NCBI RefSeq assembly: GCF_000378765.1 | Contig: NZ_KB905347.1 | Location: forward strand, 1-64,000 | DNA: 64,000 nt | Source of the DNA: Psychroflexus tropicus DSM 15496 | Lineage (GTDB): Bacteria; Bacteroidota; Bacteroidia; Flavobacteriales; Flavobacteriaceae | Direction of reading: 5' to 3' | Shown: piece after piece, positions 42,410 through 51,923 of the stretch | How the letters are laid out: each line of letters opens with the position of its first letter | Numbering within the stretch: position 1 is the stretch's first letter | Notes under the pieces: model-generated | Databases searched by the model: none | Told to the model about the DNA's origin: nothing | What the model saw: only the letters and a program-made list of their open reading frames with translations | Made by a program: the position numbers and the translations under genes

Positions 42410-43219
42410 ATGAAAAAAGTCTTACTCCTTTTGATGTTTGCTGGCTTATTTTCAGCCTGTGAAGATGTGGTAGAGGTCGAATTGGAAGAAGCTGAGTCCA
42501 GACTGATTGTAGATGCCATTCTGCAATGGGAAAAAGGAACAGACGGAACATCACAGACTATAAAATTAAGTCGTACTCGCGGTTTTTTTGACCAGGAACC
42601 TATCCCTGTTTCAGAAGCAGTGATTAGCGTCACTAAAGCTTCTGGAGAAGAATTTATTTTTAACGAAACTGATCCTGGTGAATATGTCACCACTAACTTT
42701 ATTCCTGAACTTGAGGAACTCTATGAACTCAGGTTAGAACTTGATGGAGATGTATACACCGCTGAAGAAATTCTAAAGCCGGTCGTAGAAATTGACTCTA
42801 TAGAACAGAATAATGAAGGCGGTTTCACCGGAGAAGACATCGAATTGAAAGCCTTTTATAACGATCCTCAGGGTATTGAGAATTACTACTTGTTCAAATA
42901 TTTTACTCCCTTCCTGGCTTTTCCTGAATTCAGCACCTTTGACGATGAATTTAACGATGGAAACAGAATTTTTGGGCTGTTTGCAGATGAAGATATTGAA
43001 CCAGGCATGGACATCAGAATACAATTGCACGGCATTTCAGAAGACTATTTCAACTTTTTGGAAATTCTTCTCGCTCAGGCTGGAAGTGCTGGTGGCCCTT
43101 TTGAAACTCAGCCGGCAACCGTACGAGGAAATATCAAAAATGTAAATGACGACGAAGAATTAATTTTTGGTTATTTTGGTCTTTCTGAAGTAGATCAAGT
43201 TATCTATACAGTCCAATAA
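42410..43219 (+). CDS. DUF4249 lipoprotein
   Basis: 269 residues with a lipobox (LFSAC, Cys17) and the DUF4249 opening SRLIVDAILQWEKG followed by an Ig-like beta domain (about 40-110). Proteins of this family sit at the cell surface beside a TonB-dependent receptor and may bind its ligand, as SusD does. The ATG of murQ shares one base with its stop. Confidence 0.83.
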   Translation: MKKVLLLLMFAGLFSACEDVVEVELEEAESRLIVDAILQWEKGTDGTSQTIKLSRTRGFFDQEPIPVSEAVISVTKASGEEFIFNETDPGEYVTTNFIPELEELYELRLELDGDVYTAEEILKPVVEIDSIEQNNEGGFTGEDIELKAFYNDPQGIENYYLFKYFTPFLAFPEFSTFDDEFNDGNRIFGLFADEDIEPGMDIRIQLHGISEDYFNFLEILLAQAGSAGGPFETQPATVRGNIKNVNDDEELIFGYFGLSEVDQVIYTVQ

Positions 43220-44040
43220 TGAGTAAAAATTTCAAAAAAATAACAGAGCAAAGTTCAGCTTACAGACACTTGGAACAGATGTCTATCCATGAGCTATTGA
43301 CCAACATCAATACTGAAGATCAAAGTGTTCCTAAAGCTGTCCAAAAAAGCATTAGCTCTATTGAACGACTTGTAGAGGCGATCGTAGACCAAATTGAGAA
43401 AGGAGGTAAATTATACTACATCGGTGCGGGAACCAGTGGAAGATTGGGTATTCTGGACGCCACTGAATGTCCACCAACATTTGGGGTGCCAGAGGATATG
43501 GTAACCGGATTAATCGCTGGCGGAGACCAGGCCATTAGAAAAGCGGTAGAACATGCGGAAGATGATACTGAACAAGCCTGGAAAGATTTGCAAGCTCATG
43601 ATCTTCAAACCGAAGATGTGGTGATAGGCATTGCTGCTTCTGGCACTACACCCTATGTGGTCGGCGGACTTAAAACTTGCCAGGAAAATGATATTATAAC
43701 GGGGTGTATTGTATGTAATCCTAGTTCTCCGATATCTAAAGTTTCAGATTTTCCTATTGAAGTGGTTGTAGGACCAGAATTTGTGACAGGAAGTTCTAGA
43801 ATGAAAGCAGGTACAGCTCAAAAGCTGGTACTCAATATGATTTCAACCTCTGTCATGATCAAGTTAGGTCGAGTTAAAGACAATAAGATGGTCGATATGC
43901 AATTGAGCAATGCCAAGCTTAAACAAAGAGGAAGTTTATTGATTGCTGAAGCCCTTGATATTTCGGAGGAAAAAGCTGCAGTATTTCTTCAAAAACACGG
44001 GAGTGTGAGAAAAGCTATCGAACATGAAACACACCAATAA
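43219..44040 (+). CDS. murQ: N-acetylmuramic acid 6-phosphate etherase
   Basis: The enzyme splits MurNAc-6-phosphate into GlcNAc-6-phosphate and D-lactate for cell-wall recycling. The 273-residue SIS-fold protein has YIGAGTSGRLGILDATECPPTFG and TGSSRMKAGTAQKLVLNM. Length is slightly below the usual ~300, with a short C-terminal domain. It complements the NamZ-type muramidase at 21356. Overlaps the DUF6095 gene by 17 bases. Confidence 0.94.
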   Translation: MSKNFKKITEQSSAYRHLEQMSIHELLTNINTEDQSVPKAVQKSISSIERLVEAIVDQIEKGGKLYYIGAGTSGRLGILDATECPPTFGVPEDMVTGLIAGGDQAIRKAVEHAEDDTEQAWKDLQAHDLQTEDVVIGIAASGTTPYVVGGLKTCQENDIITGCIVCNPSSPISKVSDFPIEVVVGPEFVTGSSRMKAGTAQKLVLNMISTSVMIKLGRVKDNKMVDMQLSNAKLKQRGSLLIAEALDISEEKAAVFLQKHGSVRKAIEHETHQ

Positions 44041-44248
44041 AGATACACTTGCTAAGGGTGTAAAATATCTTGCCGGGGCACTTCCGCTTATGTTTATAGG
44101 ACCTTCAGTTATTTTTAGCGCCTTCAATAATCAGGATAAACCGCTCTACTGGCCAGTTCTTATTTTAGGAGGAGTATTAAGCATCGCAGCCATTCTTCTT
44201 ATATTCAAAGGAATTATGACAGTCCTAAAAGCCTTATTTGACGATTGA
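44024..44248 (+). CDS. DUF6095 family small membrane protein
   Basis: 74 residues with two TM helices (about 13-33 and 43-66) and the LAGALPLMFIGPS pattern. It overlaps the end of murQ and ends the operon. It commonly follows murQ in flavobacteria. Function unknown. Confidence 0.75.
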   Translation: MKHTNKDTLAKGVKYLAGALPLMFIGPSVIFSAFNNQDKPLYWPVLILGGVLSIAAILLIFKGIMTVLKALFDD

Positions 44249-44250
44249 AT

Positions 44251-45141
44251 TTATTCCTTGAAAGGCTTCTTAAGCTGATTCCAAAAATCCTGAGGATAAT
44301 CTTCATCATTCTGAAAACCAAGTTCAATATCTCTACCATTTTCTGGAACATGAGCCGTTCCAAATAAATAATCCCAAAGACTCAAACTAAGACCAAAATT
44401 CATTCCGTAGGGATGATTTTCTGGGAGGGCTTTGGAATGGTGCCAAATGTGCATTTTAGGATTGTTAAACACGTATTTCAGCGGTCCATAATCCCAACCC
44501 ACATTGGCATGGTTAAGGTGACCTACCAGTACGCCGAACATGTGAACGATAAAGAATTCTTGAATTCCGAAACCAATCATAGCCAAAGGCACGTATTGGA
44601 TAACTTTATAGACGATAGTTTCCATAAAATGAAACCTAAACTGAGCAGCGAAACCCATTTCTTTCACACTGTGATGTACCTTATGAAACTTCCATAACCA
44701 TGGCTGTTTATGCAACTGAATATGCACATTCCATTGAATAAAATCAGCCACCAAAAACATGATCAAAAATTGTGACCAGACAGGGAAATTTTGAATGTGA
44801 AAAGCGACGATATTTTCTATACCTAAGAAGTGAAGACCATCATTAAAAAGCTCTACCACAACATTGGATATAGCATTGTAACCGATGAGTGAAAAGATGA
44901 AGAAGTTGAAAAACACATAAAACAAGTCTAGCCAAAATCCTTTTCTAATCAATTTCTGATTTTTTCTCCATGGAATAATAAGCTCCATAGACAGGACTAA
45001 AAACGAAAGCCCTATCAACCACCAAAAATAATTGGTAAGCGAAGGGTTTTGAATCTCATTGATCAGGTAATTATAATACCCACTAAAGGAGTTGAGAAAT
45101 ATGTCTTTATACTTTTCCATATTGGATTCAAAAATAACCAT
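44251..45141 (-). CDS. Sterol desaturase / fatty acid hydroxylase family protein
   Basis: 296 residues, a di-iron membrane enzyme. The His boxes are HIQLHKQPWLWKFHKVHHS, HLNHANVGW and HIWHHS. Four to five TM segments lie between residues 35 and 200. The family hydroxylates fatty acids, sterols or carotenoids; the substrate is unknown here. The start may be 45141 or the ATG at 45120, which gives a shorter N-terminus; sequence does not decide. Confidence 0.85.
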   Translation of the reverse strand: MVIFESNMEKYKDIFLNSFSGYYNYLINEIQNPSLTNYFWWLIGLSFLVLSMELIIPWRKNQKLIRKGFWLDLFYVFFNFFIFSLIGYNAISNVVVELFNDGLHFLGIENIVAFHIQNFPVWSQFLIMFLVADFIQWNVHIQLHKQPWLWKFHKVHHSVKEMGFAAQFRFHFMETIVYKVIQYVPLAMIGFGIQEFFIVHMFGVLVGHLNHANVGWDYGPLKYVFNNPKMHIWHHSKALPENHPYGMNFGLSLSLWDYLFGTAHVPENGRDIELGFQNDEDYPQDFWNQLKKPFKE

Positions 45142-45281
45142 TTAAGGCTACAGAAAATGTATCATAAGTCACAATAGTGTTTTAAAATTAATTGACTGTG
45201 TTTTGGAAATAATTATCTCTAGAGGTCTTTAGAATCTATAGATCCCTTACTTTTAGTGTTCTTTATAAAGAAAGATTAAGC

Positions 45282-46040
45282 ATGGATTTTAAAGATAAAA
45301 GCGTTTTAATTACAGGAGCGTCAAGAGGAATTGGAAGAGCCACCGCTATTGCCTTTGCGAAACAAGGGGCTAAAGTTGGAATCAACTTCAGATCAAATCA
45401 AAAAGAGGCGGAATTGACGCTTTCGAGCCTTGAGGGAGAGGGACATCAGCTTTTTCAGGCTGATATTTCAGTAGAAGTCGAGGCAAAAGCACTTATAGAG
45501 AAATTTATCGGAACCTACGGTCATATAGATATCCTAGTCAATAATGCTGGGATTGCCATTTCTCATCCTATTGAAGACGTAGGTTTTGAAGACTGGACCA
45601 CTGCCTGGACTAGGACTTTGCAAACCAATCTAATAGCAGCTGCCAATCTTTGCTTTCTTTCAGCAAAACATATGATGAAAGTCAAAAGAGGAAGCATCGT
45701 CAATGTGTCGTCCAGAGGAGCTTTTCGTGGAGAACCCGATCAGCCGGCTTATGGCGCCAGTAAGGCCGGACTTAATGCCTTAAGTCAGTCCTTAGCCAAA
45801 AAATTAGCGCCGTATAACATCCAGGTGGGCGTGGTGGCTCCAGGATTTACAGAAACCGATATGGCCAATGAAGCCCTCTCTAATGATGAAAAGCAAAGCA
45901 TGATGAATGAAATTCCATTCAAGCGCATGGCCTCACCAGAGGAAGTAGCACACGCGATCTTATTTTTAGCTTCCGAAAACGCTGCTTATGCTTCTGGAAG
46001 CATCATAGACGTTAACGGGGCCAGCTATCTTAGAAGTTAG
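45282..46040 (+). CDS. SDR oxidoreductase, FabG-like
   Basis: 252 residues, classical short-chain dehydrogenase. It has TGASRGIGRA (cofactor), NNAGIA, catalytic Ser in VNVSSRG and YGASKAG with Tyr and Lys; the C-terminal IDVNGASY is typical. NADP use is suggested by the Arg after the first beta strand (NFRSNQ). 3-Oxoacyl-ACP reductase activity is a reasonable guess, but a single SDR gene outside a fab operon could act on another ketone. Confidence 0.85.
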   Translation: MDFKDKSVLITGASRGIGRATAIAFAKQGAKVGINFRSNQKEAELTLSSLEGEGHQLFQADISVEVEAKALIEKFIGTYGHIDILVNNAGIAISHPIEDVGFEDWTTAWTRTLQTNLIAAANLCFLSAKHMMKVKRGSIVNVSSRGAFRGEPDQPAYGASKAGLNALSQSLAKKLAPYNIQVGVVAPGFTETDMANEALSNDEKQSMMNEIPFKRMASPEEVAHAILFLASENAAYASGSIIDVNGASYLRS

Positions 46041-46043
46041 GTT

Positions 46044-46487
46044 TTAAAATTTGGGAAAAAACCGACCTGTTTTGGTCTTATACTCCTTATAGTCCTCAAA
46101 AGTATCTTCAAGTAAGGTTTCTTCATACTGAGTTTTATAAAGAAATAAACCTAATACCAAAAGGCTGATGCAAAGCCTATAACCATCGCCCAACCAAAAA
46201 GCAAAGCTGAACATAAATATTAAAATACCAGTGTAAATTGGATGTCTGCTAAGCCTAAAAGCACCGTTGGTAATAAGTTTTGAATCTGATTTTGGAGATG
46301 GAAATGGAGACAGATGAATATTGAGCTGCAGTAAGGCAATACCAGAGATGAGTAGTCCAAAAATACCGAGGTAAAACCAAAGGTCGTGCTCAATGAAATC
46401 TATGGCAAACCATTTAAAGTTTAAATAATAGACCAGCATTAAAAAGAATTGAATGCTGACCAGGATGATGTCTTTCGTTTTCGGCAT
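46044..46487 (-). CDS. Isoprenylcysteine-methyltransferase-like membrane protein
   Basis: About 147 residues with four TM helices and the ICMT/PEMT-like motif RLSRHPIYTGILI followed by EETLLEDTFEDYKEYKTKTGRFFP. The ATG at 46487 fits the family better than one 11 codons upstream. Bacterial members are thought to methylate lipids or small molecules; the substrate is unknown. Confidence 0.78.
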   Translation of the reverse strand: MPKTKDIILVSIQFFLMLVYYLNFKWFAIDFIEHDLWFYLGIFGLLISGIALLQLNIHLSPFPSPKSDSKLITNGAFRLSRHPIYTGILIFMFSFAFWLGDGYRLCISLLVLGLFLYKTQYEETLLEDTFEDYKEYKTKTGRFFPKF

Positions 46488-46580
46488 TTTTCTTACAAAG
46501 TTAATATGCTTTATCAGCAATCCTCATTGTTAATGTCTATTCTTCTGATTTTTATCATTTTAATAGAGCTACTCTCATCG

Positions 46581-46588
46581 TACTTTTG
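46581..46588 (+). promoter_or_regulatory. -7 box of hemN
   Basis: TACTTTTG is an exact TAnnTTTG match 17 bases before the ATG. The -33 region has T-rich sequence only. Confidence 0.45.
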
Positions 46589-46605
46589 ATCTAAAGCAAT
46601 AGGTA

Positions 46606-47946
46606 ATGAGAGAACTAATTCAAAAATATAATGTGCCGGGACCAAGATACACAAGCTATCCAACCGTGCCATATTGGGATCCAGAAAGCTTTTCAGTAGA
46701 TCGATGGAAAGAGAGTTTGAAAACTAATTCTTCTAAAGAACTCAGTCTATACATTCATTTGCCCTTTTGCGAAAGCCTATGCACGTTTTGTGCCTGTAAC
46801 AAACGCATCACTAAAAGGCATGAAGTAGAAGAACCTTACATACAGGCGCTGTTGAAAGAGTGGAGTCTTTATTTAGAAGTCTTAGAAGAAAAGCCAATCC
46901 TTAAAGAAATTCATCTTGGAGGAGGAACCCCTACCTTCTTTGATGCTGATAACTTAAAAATTCTTATAGAAACTATAAAAGCCTCCTGTGTGATTCCTGA
47001 GGAAATCCAGTTTAGCTTTGAAGGCCACCCCAACAATACCACAGAAAAACATTTAAGCGTGTTACACGAACTTGGATTCGACAGGGTGAGTTATGGCATA
47101 CAGGATTATAATCCAAAGGTTCAGATAGCCATCCACAGGATTCAATCCTTTAAAACTGTGAAAGAAGTCACTGAACTTTCCAGACAAATTGGTTACACCT
47201 CTATAAGTCACGATATTATCTACGGCCTTCCATTACAGAACCTTGAGGATGTTAAGAATACCATAGAAAAAACCATAGAACTCAGACCAGATCGGATTGC
47301 TTTCTACAGTTATGCCCACGTCCCCTGGACTAAAGGTAACGGACAGCGCGGTTATGATGAACAAGATCTACCATCAGCTGATTTAAAACGCCTGCAATAT
47401 GAAACTGGTAAAAAAATGCTGGAAGATTACGGGTATATGGAGATTGGTATGGATCATTTTGCACTACCAGAAGACGAACTATCAAAATCTTATCAAAATC
47501 ATACTCTGCATAGAAACTTTATGGGTTATACCACCACCAAAACCAACAAGATGATAGGTCTTGGGGTATCAGCGATTAGTGATAGCTGGTTTGGATTTGC
47601 CCAGAATAAAAAAGATATCAAAGCCTATTATCAAGATTTAAAAAACGGACAATTGTCTATCGAAAAGGGTCACATCTTAACCTCAACTGACCTTGTAATT
47701 AGAAGAAAAATTTTAAATTTAATGTGCCAATTTAAAACTGACCTTTCAGATGTTGATATTGATTTATTTATCGACATCAAATCAAGCCTAAGAGAATTGG
47801 AAGAGGATGATTTATTGATTTTTGAGGAACGAAAGCTCCAGGTTACAGAGAAAGGACAAGCATTTATCAGAAATATATGTATGGCCTTTGATCAACGATT
47901 AAAAGCTAAACAACACGATACTCAATTATTTTCTATGACCATTTAA
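46606..47946 (+). CDS. hemN: Oxygen-independent coproporphyrinogen III oxidase
   Basis: This radical SAM enzyme converts coproporphyrinogen III to protoporphyrinogen IX without oxygen. The 446-residue protein has the cluster motif PFCESLCTFCACN (C-x3-C-x2-C-x-C), PGPRYTSYPTVP near the N-terminus typical of true HemN, and GGGTPTF. Haem is needed for the cbb3 oxidase encoded at 49-60 kb. The following Usp gene starts 11 bases later. Confidence 0.94.
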   Translation: MRELIQKYNVPGPRYTSYPTVPYWDPESFSVDRWKESLKTNSSKELSLYIHLPFCESLCTFCACNKRITKRHEVEEPYIQALLKEWSLYLEVLEEKPILKEIHLGGGTPTFFDADNLKILIETIKASCVIPEEIQFSFEGHPNNTTEKHLSVLHELGFDRVSYGIQDYNPKVQIAIHRIQSFKTVKEVTELSRQIGYTSISHDIIYGLPLQNLEDVKNTIEKTIELRPDRIAFYSYAHVPWTKGNGQRGYDEQDLPSADLKRLQYETGKKMLEDYGYMEIGMDHFALPEDELSKSYQNHTLHRNFMGYTTTKTNKMIGLGVSAISDSWFGFAQNKKDIKAYYQDLKNGQLSIEKGHILTSTDLVIRRKILNLMCQFKTDLSDVDIDLFIDIKSSLRELEEDDLLIFEERKLQVTEKGQAFIRNICMAFDQRLKAKQHDTQLFSMTI

Positions 47947-47957
47947 AACCAAAACCT

Positions 47958-48791
47958 ATGAAAAAGATTTTAGTACCCGTCGATTTTTCTAAACCTTCAG
48001 AAAATGCACTCAAAGTAGCAGCTAAACTTGCCAATAAAAATAATGCAGAGCTTCACGTTTTACACGTCATTGAACTGGCTGAATCTCTTTTTGGGGCAGA
48101 ACAGTTTAATGTGAATGACGACCAGATTATATTCTTTATGAAGCTTGCCAGTAAACGATTTAATGAGTTTTTAGATAAACCATACTTGAAAGACCTTAAA
48201 GTTAAAGATTACGTAGAGCCAGGCTCGACTGCCTTTGTCATTAAAAGTCTGGTAGAGGACCACGAAATCGATATGATCGTTATGGGCTCAAGTGGAGTAT
48301 CTGGTCTGGAGGAAATCGTAATTGGATCCAATACCGAAAAAGTAGTTAGACACTCTGAGGTTCCTGTCTTGGTAGTGAAAAATGAAATTAAAGATATCAA
48401 TATTAATCGTGTAGTTTTTGCTTCAAATTTTGAACTCGAAAACGTAGACGCTTTCAAAAAGGCTAAAAAGTTCGCCAATAGTTTTAATGCCGATATGCAT
48501 ATGCTTTATGTCAACATGCCTGGGAATCAATTTAGCAGTACAAAAGAAATTCATGAGCAAATGAGGAGTTTTCTTAAAAAAGTGGAAATGCCACTAGACA
48601 AAAAAAATATTGAAATTTTTAACGACTATAGTATTCAGCAAGGTGTGCTCAACGGCTCTGAATATTTGAAAGCAGATTTAATTATCATTCCAACCCACGG
48701 CAGAAAAGGCTTGTCTCACTTCTTTAACGGAAGCATTGGTGAGGATGTAGTCAACCATTCAGAGTTGCCAGTATTGACTTTGAAAATATAA
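47958..48791 (+). CDS. Universal stress protein, two UspA domains
   Basis: 277 residues with two tandem Usp domains (about 1-140 and 147-277). The first has the ATP-binding GxxG-9-GS(S/T) pattern in MGSSGVSGLEEIVIGSNTEKV; the second has PTHGRKGLSHFFNGSIGEDV. Paired with hemN, it may respond to low oxygen or energy stress. Cytoplasmic. Confidence 0.88.
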   Translation: MKKILVPVDFSKPSENALKVAAKLANKNNAELHVLHVIELAESLFGAEQFNVNDDQIIFFMKLASKRFNEFLDKPYLKDLKVKDYVEPGSTAFVIKSLVEDHEIDMIVMGSSGVSGLEEIVIGSNTEKVVRHSEVPVLVVKNEIKDININRVVFASNFELENVDAFKKAKKFANSFNADMHMLYVNMPGNQFSSTKEIHEQMRSFLKKVEMPLDKKNIEIFNDYSIQQGVLNGSEYLKADLIIIPTHGRKGLSHFFNGSIGEDVVNHSELPVLTLKI

Positions 48792-48807
48792 TTGGAATTT
48801 CACTCAC

Positions 48808-48839
48808 AAAAAAAAGCATCTTTAAATGGTGCTTTTTTT
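48808..48839. terminator. Bidirectional terminator between usp and trxA
   Basis: A-run, stem AAGCATC with GGTGCTT (one G-T pair), then a T-run. It reads as a terminator on both strands and lies between convergent genes. Confidence 0.75.
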
Positions 48840-48856
48840 GTTTAGTCAATATAAAT

Positions 48857-49156
48857 TTAAGAATAAGAACGAATCCTCTGCACAAGGTCATCCTTCTGTA
48901 ACACTCCACTTTGTCTCCATTTTTGTTCACCATCTTTAAAAATCATCATTGTAGGTACTCCCCTCACCTGGTATTTAGCAGCTAGTTGCTGATTTTTGTC
49001 GACGTCAATTTTAATAATTTTCACTCCCTCACCAAGCTCTTCTTTAACTTCTTTTAAAATAGGAGCAAGCATTTTACAGGGACCACACCAGTCTGCAAAA
49101 AAGTCGATGAGCACTGGAGTTTCACTATTTATAATTTCATTAAATTTCTGACTCAT
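48857..49156 (-). CDS. trxA: Thioredoxin
   Basis: 99 residues with the canonical FFADWCGPCKML active site near residue 30, the cis-Pro in VRGVPTMMIF and no signal peptide. A general cytoplasmic disulfide reductase; it could serve the Bcp peroxidase. It lies 30 bases after the CoA-transferase gene. Confidence 0.93.
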   Translation of the reverse strand: MSQKFNEIINSETPVLIDFFADWCGPCKMLAPILKEVKEELGEGVKIIKIDVDKNQQLAAKYQVRGVPTMMIFKDGEQKWRQSGVLQKDDLVQRIRSYS

Positions 49157-49186
49157 GATTTTATATTTTTAAATTTGATTTTGAAT

Positions 49187-50479
49187 TTACTTGGCATTGA
49201 ATCTTTCGAAAGCTGCTTTTTGTAAATTCTCTCGGTGGTCCGGATGGGCTATTGAAATAAGTGCCTCTGCTCTTTGCTTTAAATTTCTACCGTATAAATT
49301 CACCACCCCAAATTCAGTAACGATATAATGGACGTGGGCTCTTGTAGTGGTTACTCCTGCTCCTTCGTTGAGAAAGGGTGTGATTTTGGATACTCCCTTC
49401 TTAGTCACCGAAGGCATCGCAATAATGGCTTTACCGCCTTCAGACAAGGAAGCTCCACGAATAAAGTCCATTTGACCTCCTACTCCAGAAAACTGCATCT
49501 TTCCAATGGTATCAGCACACACCTGGCCGGTGAGATCGATTTCGATAGCAGAATTGATTGCTGTTACTTTGGGATTTCGTCTAATGATAGCAGTGTCGTT
49601 AGTATAAGCGGCTTCTTTCATATGGACCAAAGGATTATCGTCCATAAAGTCATAAAGCTTTTGAGAGCCCACCGCAAAACAGGTCACTATCTTTCCTGTT
49701 TTGACTTCTTTCTGACTTCCATTAATCACTCCACTTTCGATCAGGGGTAAAATTCCATCAGAAAACATTTCAGTGTGAATGCCTAAGTTTTTGTGAGACC
49801 CCAAATTCTGCAATGCAGCATTAGGAATACCACCTATACCCATTTGAAGAGTAGCTCCATCTTCTACCAATGTCGCCACATTAGCTCCTATCTTGCGTTC
49901 AAGTTCAGTGGTCTCTGGCTGTTCATGTCCGTAAATTTGCTCATCAGCTTCAATAGCAAAATCCAATTCACTCATATGAATGATTCCATCTCCGTGGGTC
50001 CTTGGCACCTGCGGATTCACCTGAGCTATAACTAACTTTGCGGTTTGTATCGCCGGTATGGTAATGTCAACAGAAGTCCCCAGAGAGCAATAGCCGTGAC
50101 GGTCTGGAGGAGACACCTGGATTAAAGCCACATCCAGTGGCAAGATGGAACGTCTGAATAACCGATGAATTTCGCTTAAGAAAATGGGGATATAATCTCC
50201 ATTGCCCTGTTTAACTGAATTTCTTACGTTACCACCTACAAAGACACTATTAATTTTAAAGGCTTTAGAAAAAGGATCTTCGGTATATTTAGCCTGACCT
50301 TCGGTATGAAGGTGTATAATTTCAACATCCTCTAGAGACTCATATCTTGAAACCAAGGCATCGATCAATTTTTGAGGTGTCATGGCTGCGCCTTGAATAA
50401 AGACACGATCTCCAGATTTAATTTTAGATACGGCTTCTTCAGAACTTACTCTGTTTAAATATTCACGTTTCATCTTCAA
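49187..50479 (-). CDS. Acetyl-CoA hydrolase/transferase family CoA-transferase
   Basis: 430 residues. Features are GDRVFIQGAAMTPQKL, GQAKYTEDPF, the GMGIGGIPNAAL-type loop near residue 225 and the catalytic Glu region AINSAIEIDLTGQV with GVGGQMDFIRGA. The family includes acetate:succinate and 4-hydroxybutyrate CoA-transferases. The substrate is not decided by sequence. The -7 box TAATTTTG (50493-50500, minus) lies 13 bases upstream. Confidence 0.87.
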   Translation of the reverse strand: MKMKREYLNRVSSEEAVSKIKSGDRVFIQGAAMTPQKLIDALVSRYESLEDVEIIHLHTEGQAKYTEDPFSKAFKINSVFVGGNVRNSVKQGNGDYIPIFLSEIHRLFRRSILPLDVALIQVSPPDRHGYCSLGTSVDITIPAIQTAKLVIAQVNPQVPRTHGDGIIHMSELDFAIEADEQIYGHEQPETTELERKIGANVATLVEDGATLQMGIGGIPNAALQNLGSHKNLGIHTEMFSDGILPLIESGVINGSQKEVKTGKIVTCFAVGSQKLYDFMDDNPLVHMKEAAYTNDTAIIRRNPKVTAINSAIEIDLTGQVCADTIGKMQFSGVGGQMDFIRGASLSEGGKAIIAMPSVTKKGVSKITPFLNEGAGVTTTRAHVHYIVTEFGVVNLYGRNLKQRAEALISIAHPDHRENLQKAAFERFNAK

Positions 50480-50612
50480 TTCTATTTTAATGCAAAATTA
50501 AAGCTCTGTTGACTATTGAAGAGGCGCTTAAACAAAGATTTAAATGATTTTTATCAGCTTTAAGTCAAGTTGAAGGTTCAATTAAAGTATAGGAAGGAAT
50601 AGTAAGACCGAA

Positions 50613-51059
50613 TTAATTTTGTAATTGATTCCAGGTCCAGATTTGAGCATCTTTATAGGATTCAAAAATCTCATAAGGCACAGGTTGTTTTTGAAATAAA
50701 AAAATCATTTTGAGGACCCAGTGCATGGTCTTATTTGGGATAACATAAGCGGTACCTTTGCAATACTGTTTCATCAGATCATGATTATCCTTGAGCCACT
50801 TAGCTTGCTGTTTTTGATGAGATAGTTTTGGGACAGCTGCTTTAGTCGCATCAAAAATGATGGCCAGTTGCTGCTGTGTAAAATAACAATCGTCCAATTC
50901 TTTTAAGTAAGCCTTAAAATTGGCGTTGGTGCTTTTTTCACCTGTAAACGTCACTGTGATTAAAGGGAAGGACGTTTGGTCTACTAATGCGTATGAGCTT
51001 GACTTCAATTTTTTGTTTAAAAGTAATAAAATTTTAAACGATTGTACTTGCAAAAGCAT
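50613..51059 (-). CDS. STAS/SEC14-like protein, function unknown
   Basis: About 148 residues. The core (about 23-140) has alternating strand and helix patterns, with PLITVTFTGE, AIIFDATKA and AYVIPNKTMHWVLK, like small STAS/SpoIIAA-type proteins. The first 20 residues may be untranslated. No signal or TM segment. The gene-free stretches on both sides (50480-50612, 51060-51218) show nothing else. Confidence 0.55.
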   Translation of the reverse strand: MLLQVQSFKILLLLNKKLKSSSYALVDQTSFPLITVTFTGEKSTNANFKAYLKELDDCYFTQQQLAIIFDATKAAVPKLSHQKQQAKWLKDNHDLMKQYCKGTAYVIPNKTMHWVLKMIFLFQKQPVPYEIFESYKDAQIWTWNQLQN

Positions 51060-51218
51060 GTTCTTTCTAGTAACTAACTTTAAGTTTCACTATTACTGAG
51101 TAATTCAATCTAACTGCAAAGCAGAGACAATTATTTAAATTGTGTGAGTTAGTTCCTAAACCCAACTTAGAATTATAATTCAGAATTCTAAATATAGATT
51201 CCAATCATTAGCAAGCTC

Positions 51219-51920
51219 TTAATGACACTCCATTGAAGCAGTTACCTGAGTCGTCGCTGGTTTTGGAGAGACGTAAGGGATGCCTAAACCTAGTCCTCTG
51301 AGGATAAATAATATACCGATGATAGCTACGGCAATGGGGATAAGGCGTTTTGGGTTGAATTTCAATACTGAATTCAGCCAGTCTTTAGCGTAAATAACCA
51401 CACTCATCAATGGAATGGTACCTAAACCAAAAAACACCATATACAAGGAACTCTCAACTAAACCAGAAATGGCAATTGACCCAAACACAGCCATATAGAC
51501 CAGACCGCAGGGTAGCAGGCCATTCAAAAATCCTAAATAAAAAAAAGTGTCTAGATTTTTCTTTTTAAGCGATGCACCAAGCTCAGACTTTAGTTTTCCA
51601 ACCCATCGGAATATGGGCTTACTCACATTAAGTTTGCCTAAAATAGATTCAGAAAAAAGTAACGACGACAGCATTATAAGCCCTATAAGAATAGAAAGTT
51701 GCTGCTGAACTCCAAATAAAGCAAAGCTTTCTCCTATAAAACCAAACACCAGTCCAATGAGGGCATAAGTCGTCACTCTACCTAAATGGTATAGTGTAAT
51801 CTGAACAGCTTTTCTAACTGGATTATATCGATCTACTGGAAGCATCAACGCAATGGGGCCACACATGCCCACACAGTGAAAACTTCCCAATAGTCCTAAT
51901 ATGAAAGCCGTCCACAACAT
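51219..51920 (-). CDS. Sulfite exporter TauE/SafE family protein of the cbb3 cluster
   Basis: 233 residues with six TM helices, GSFHCVGMCGPIALML near the N-terminus and a CGLVYMAVFGS repeat in the second half. The family lies next to ccoG and ccoH in most Bacteroidota and is thought to supply copper or thiols for oxidase assembly. The start is four bases from the ccoH stop. Confidence 0.85.
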   Translation of the reverse strand: MLWTAFILGLLGSFHCVGMCGPIALMLPVDRYNPVRKAVQITLYHLGRVTTYALIGLVFGFIGESFALFGVQQQLSILIGLIMLSSLLFSESILGKLNVSKPIFRWVGKLKSELGASLKKKNLDTFFYLGFLNGLLPCGLVYMAVFGSIAISGLVESSLYMVFFGLGTIPLMSVVIYAKDWLNSVLKFNPKRLIPIAVAIIGILFILRGLGLGIPYVSPKPATTQVTASMECH

Positions 51921-51923
51921 AAT

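Noticed and set aside
46586-46599. FNR box upstream of hemN (TTGAT half-site)
   Set aside because: Only one half matches; the second half reads AGCAA and the site lies downstream of the -7 box.
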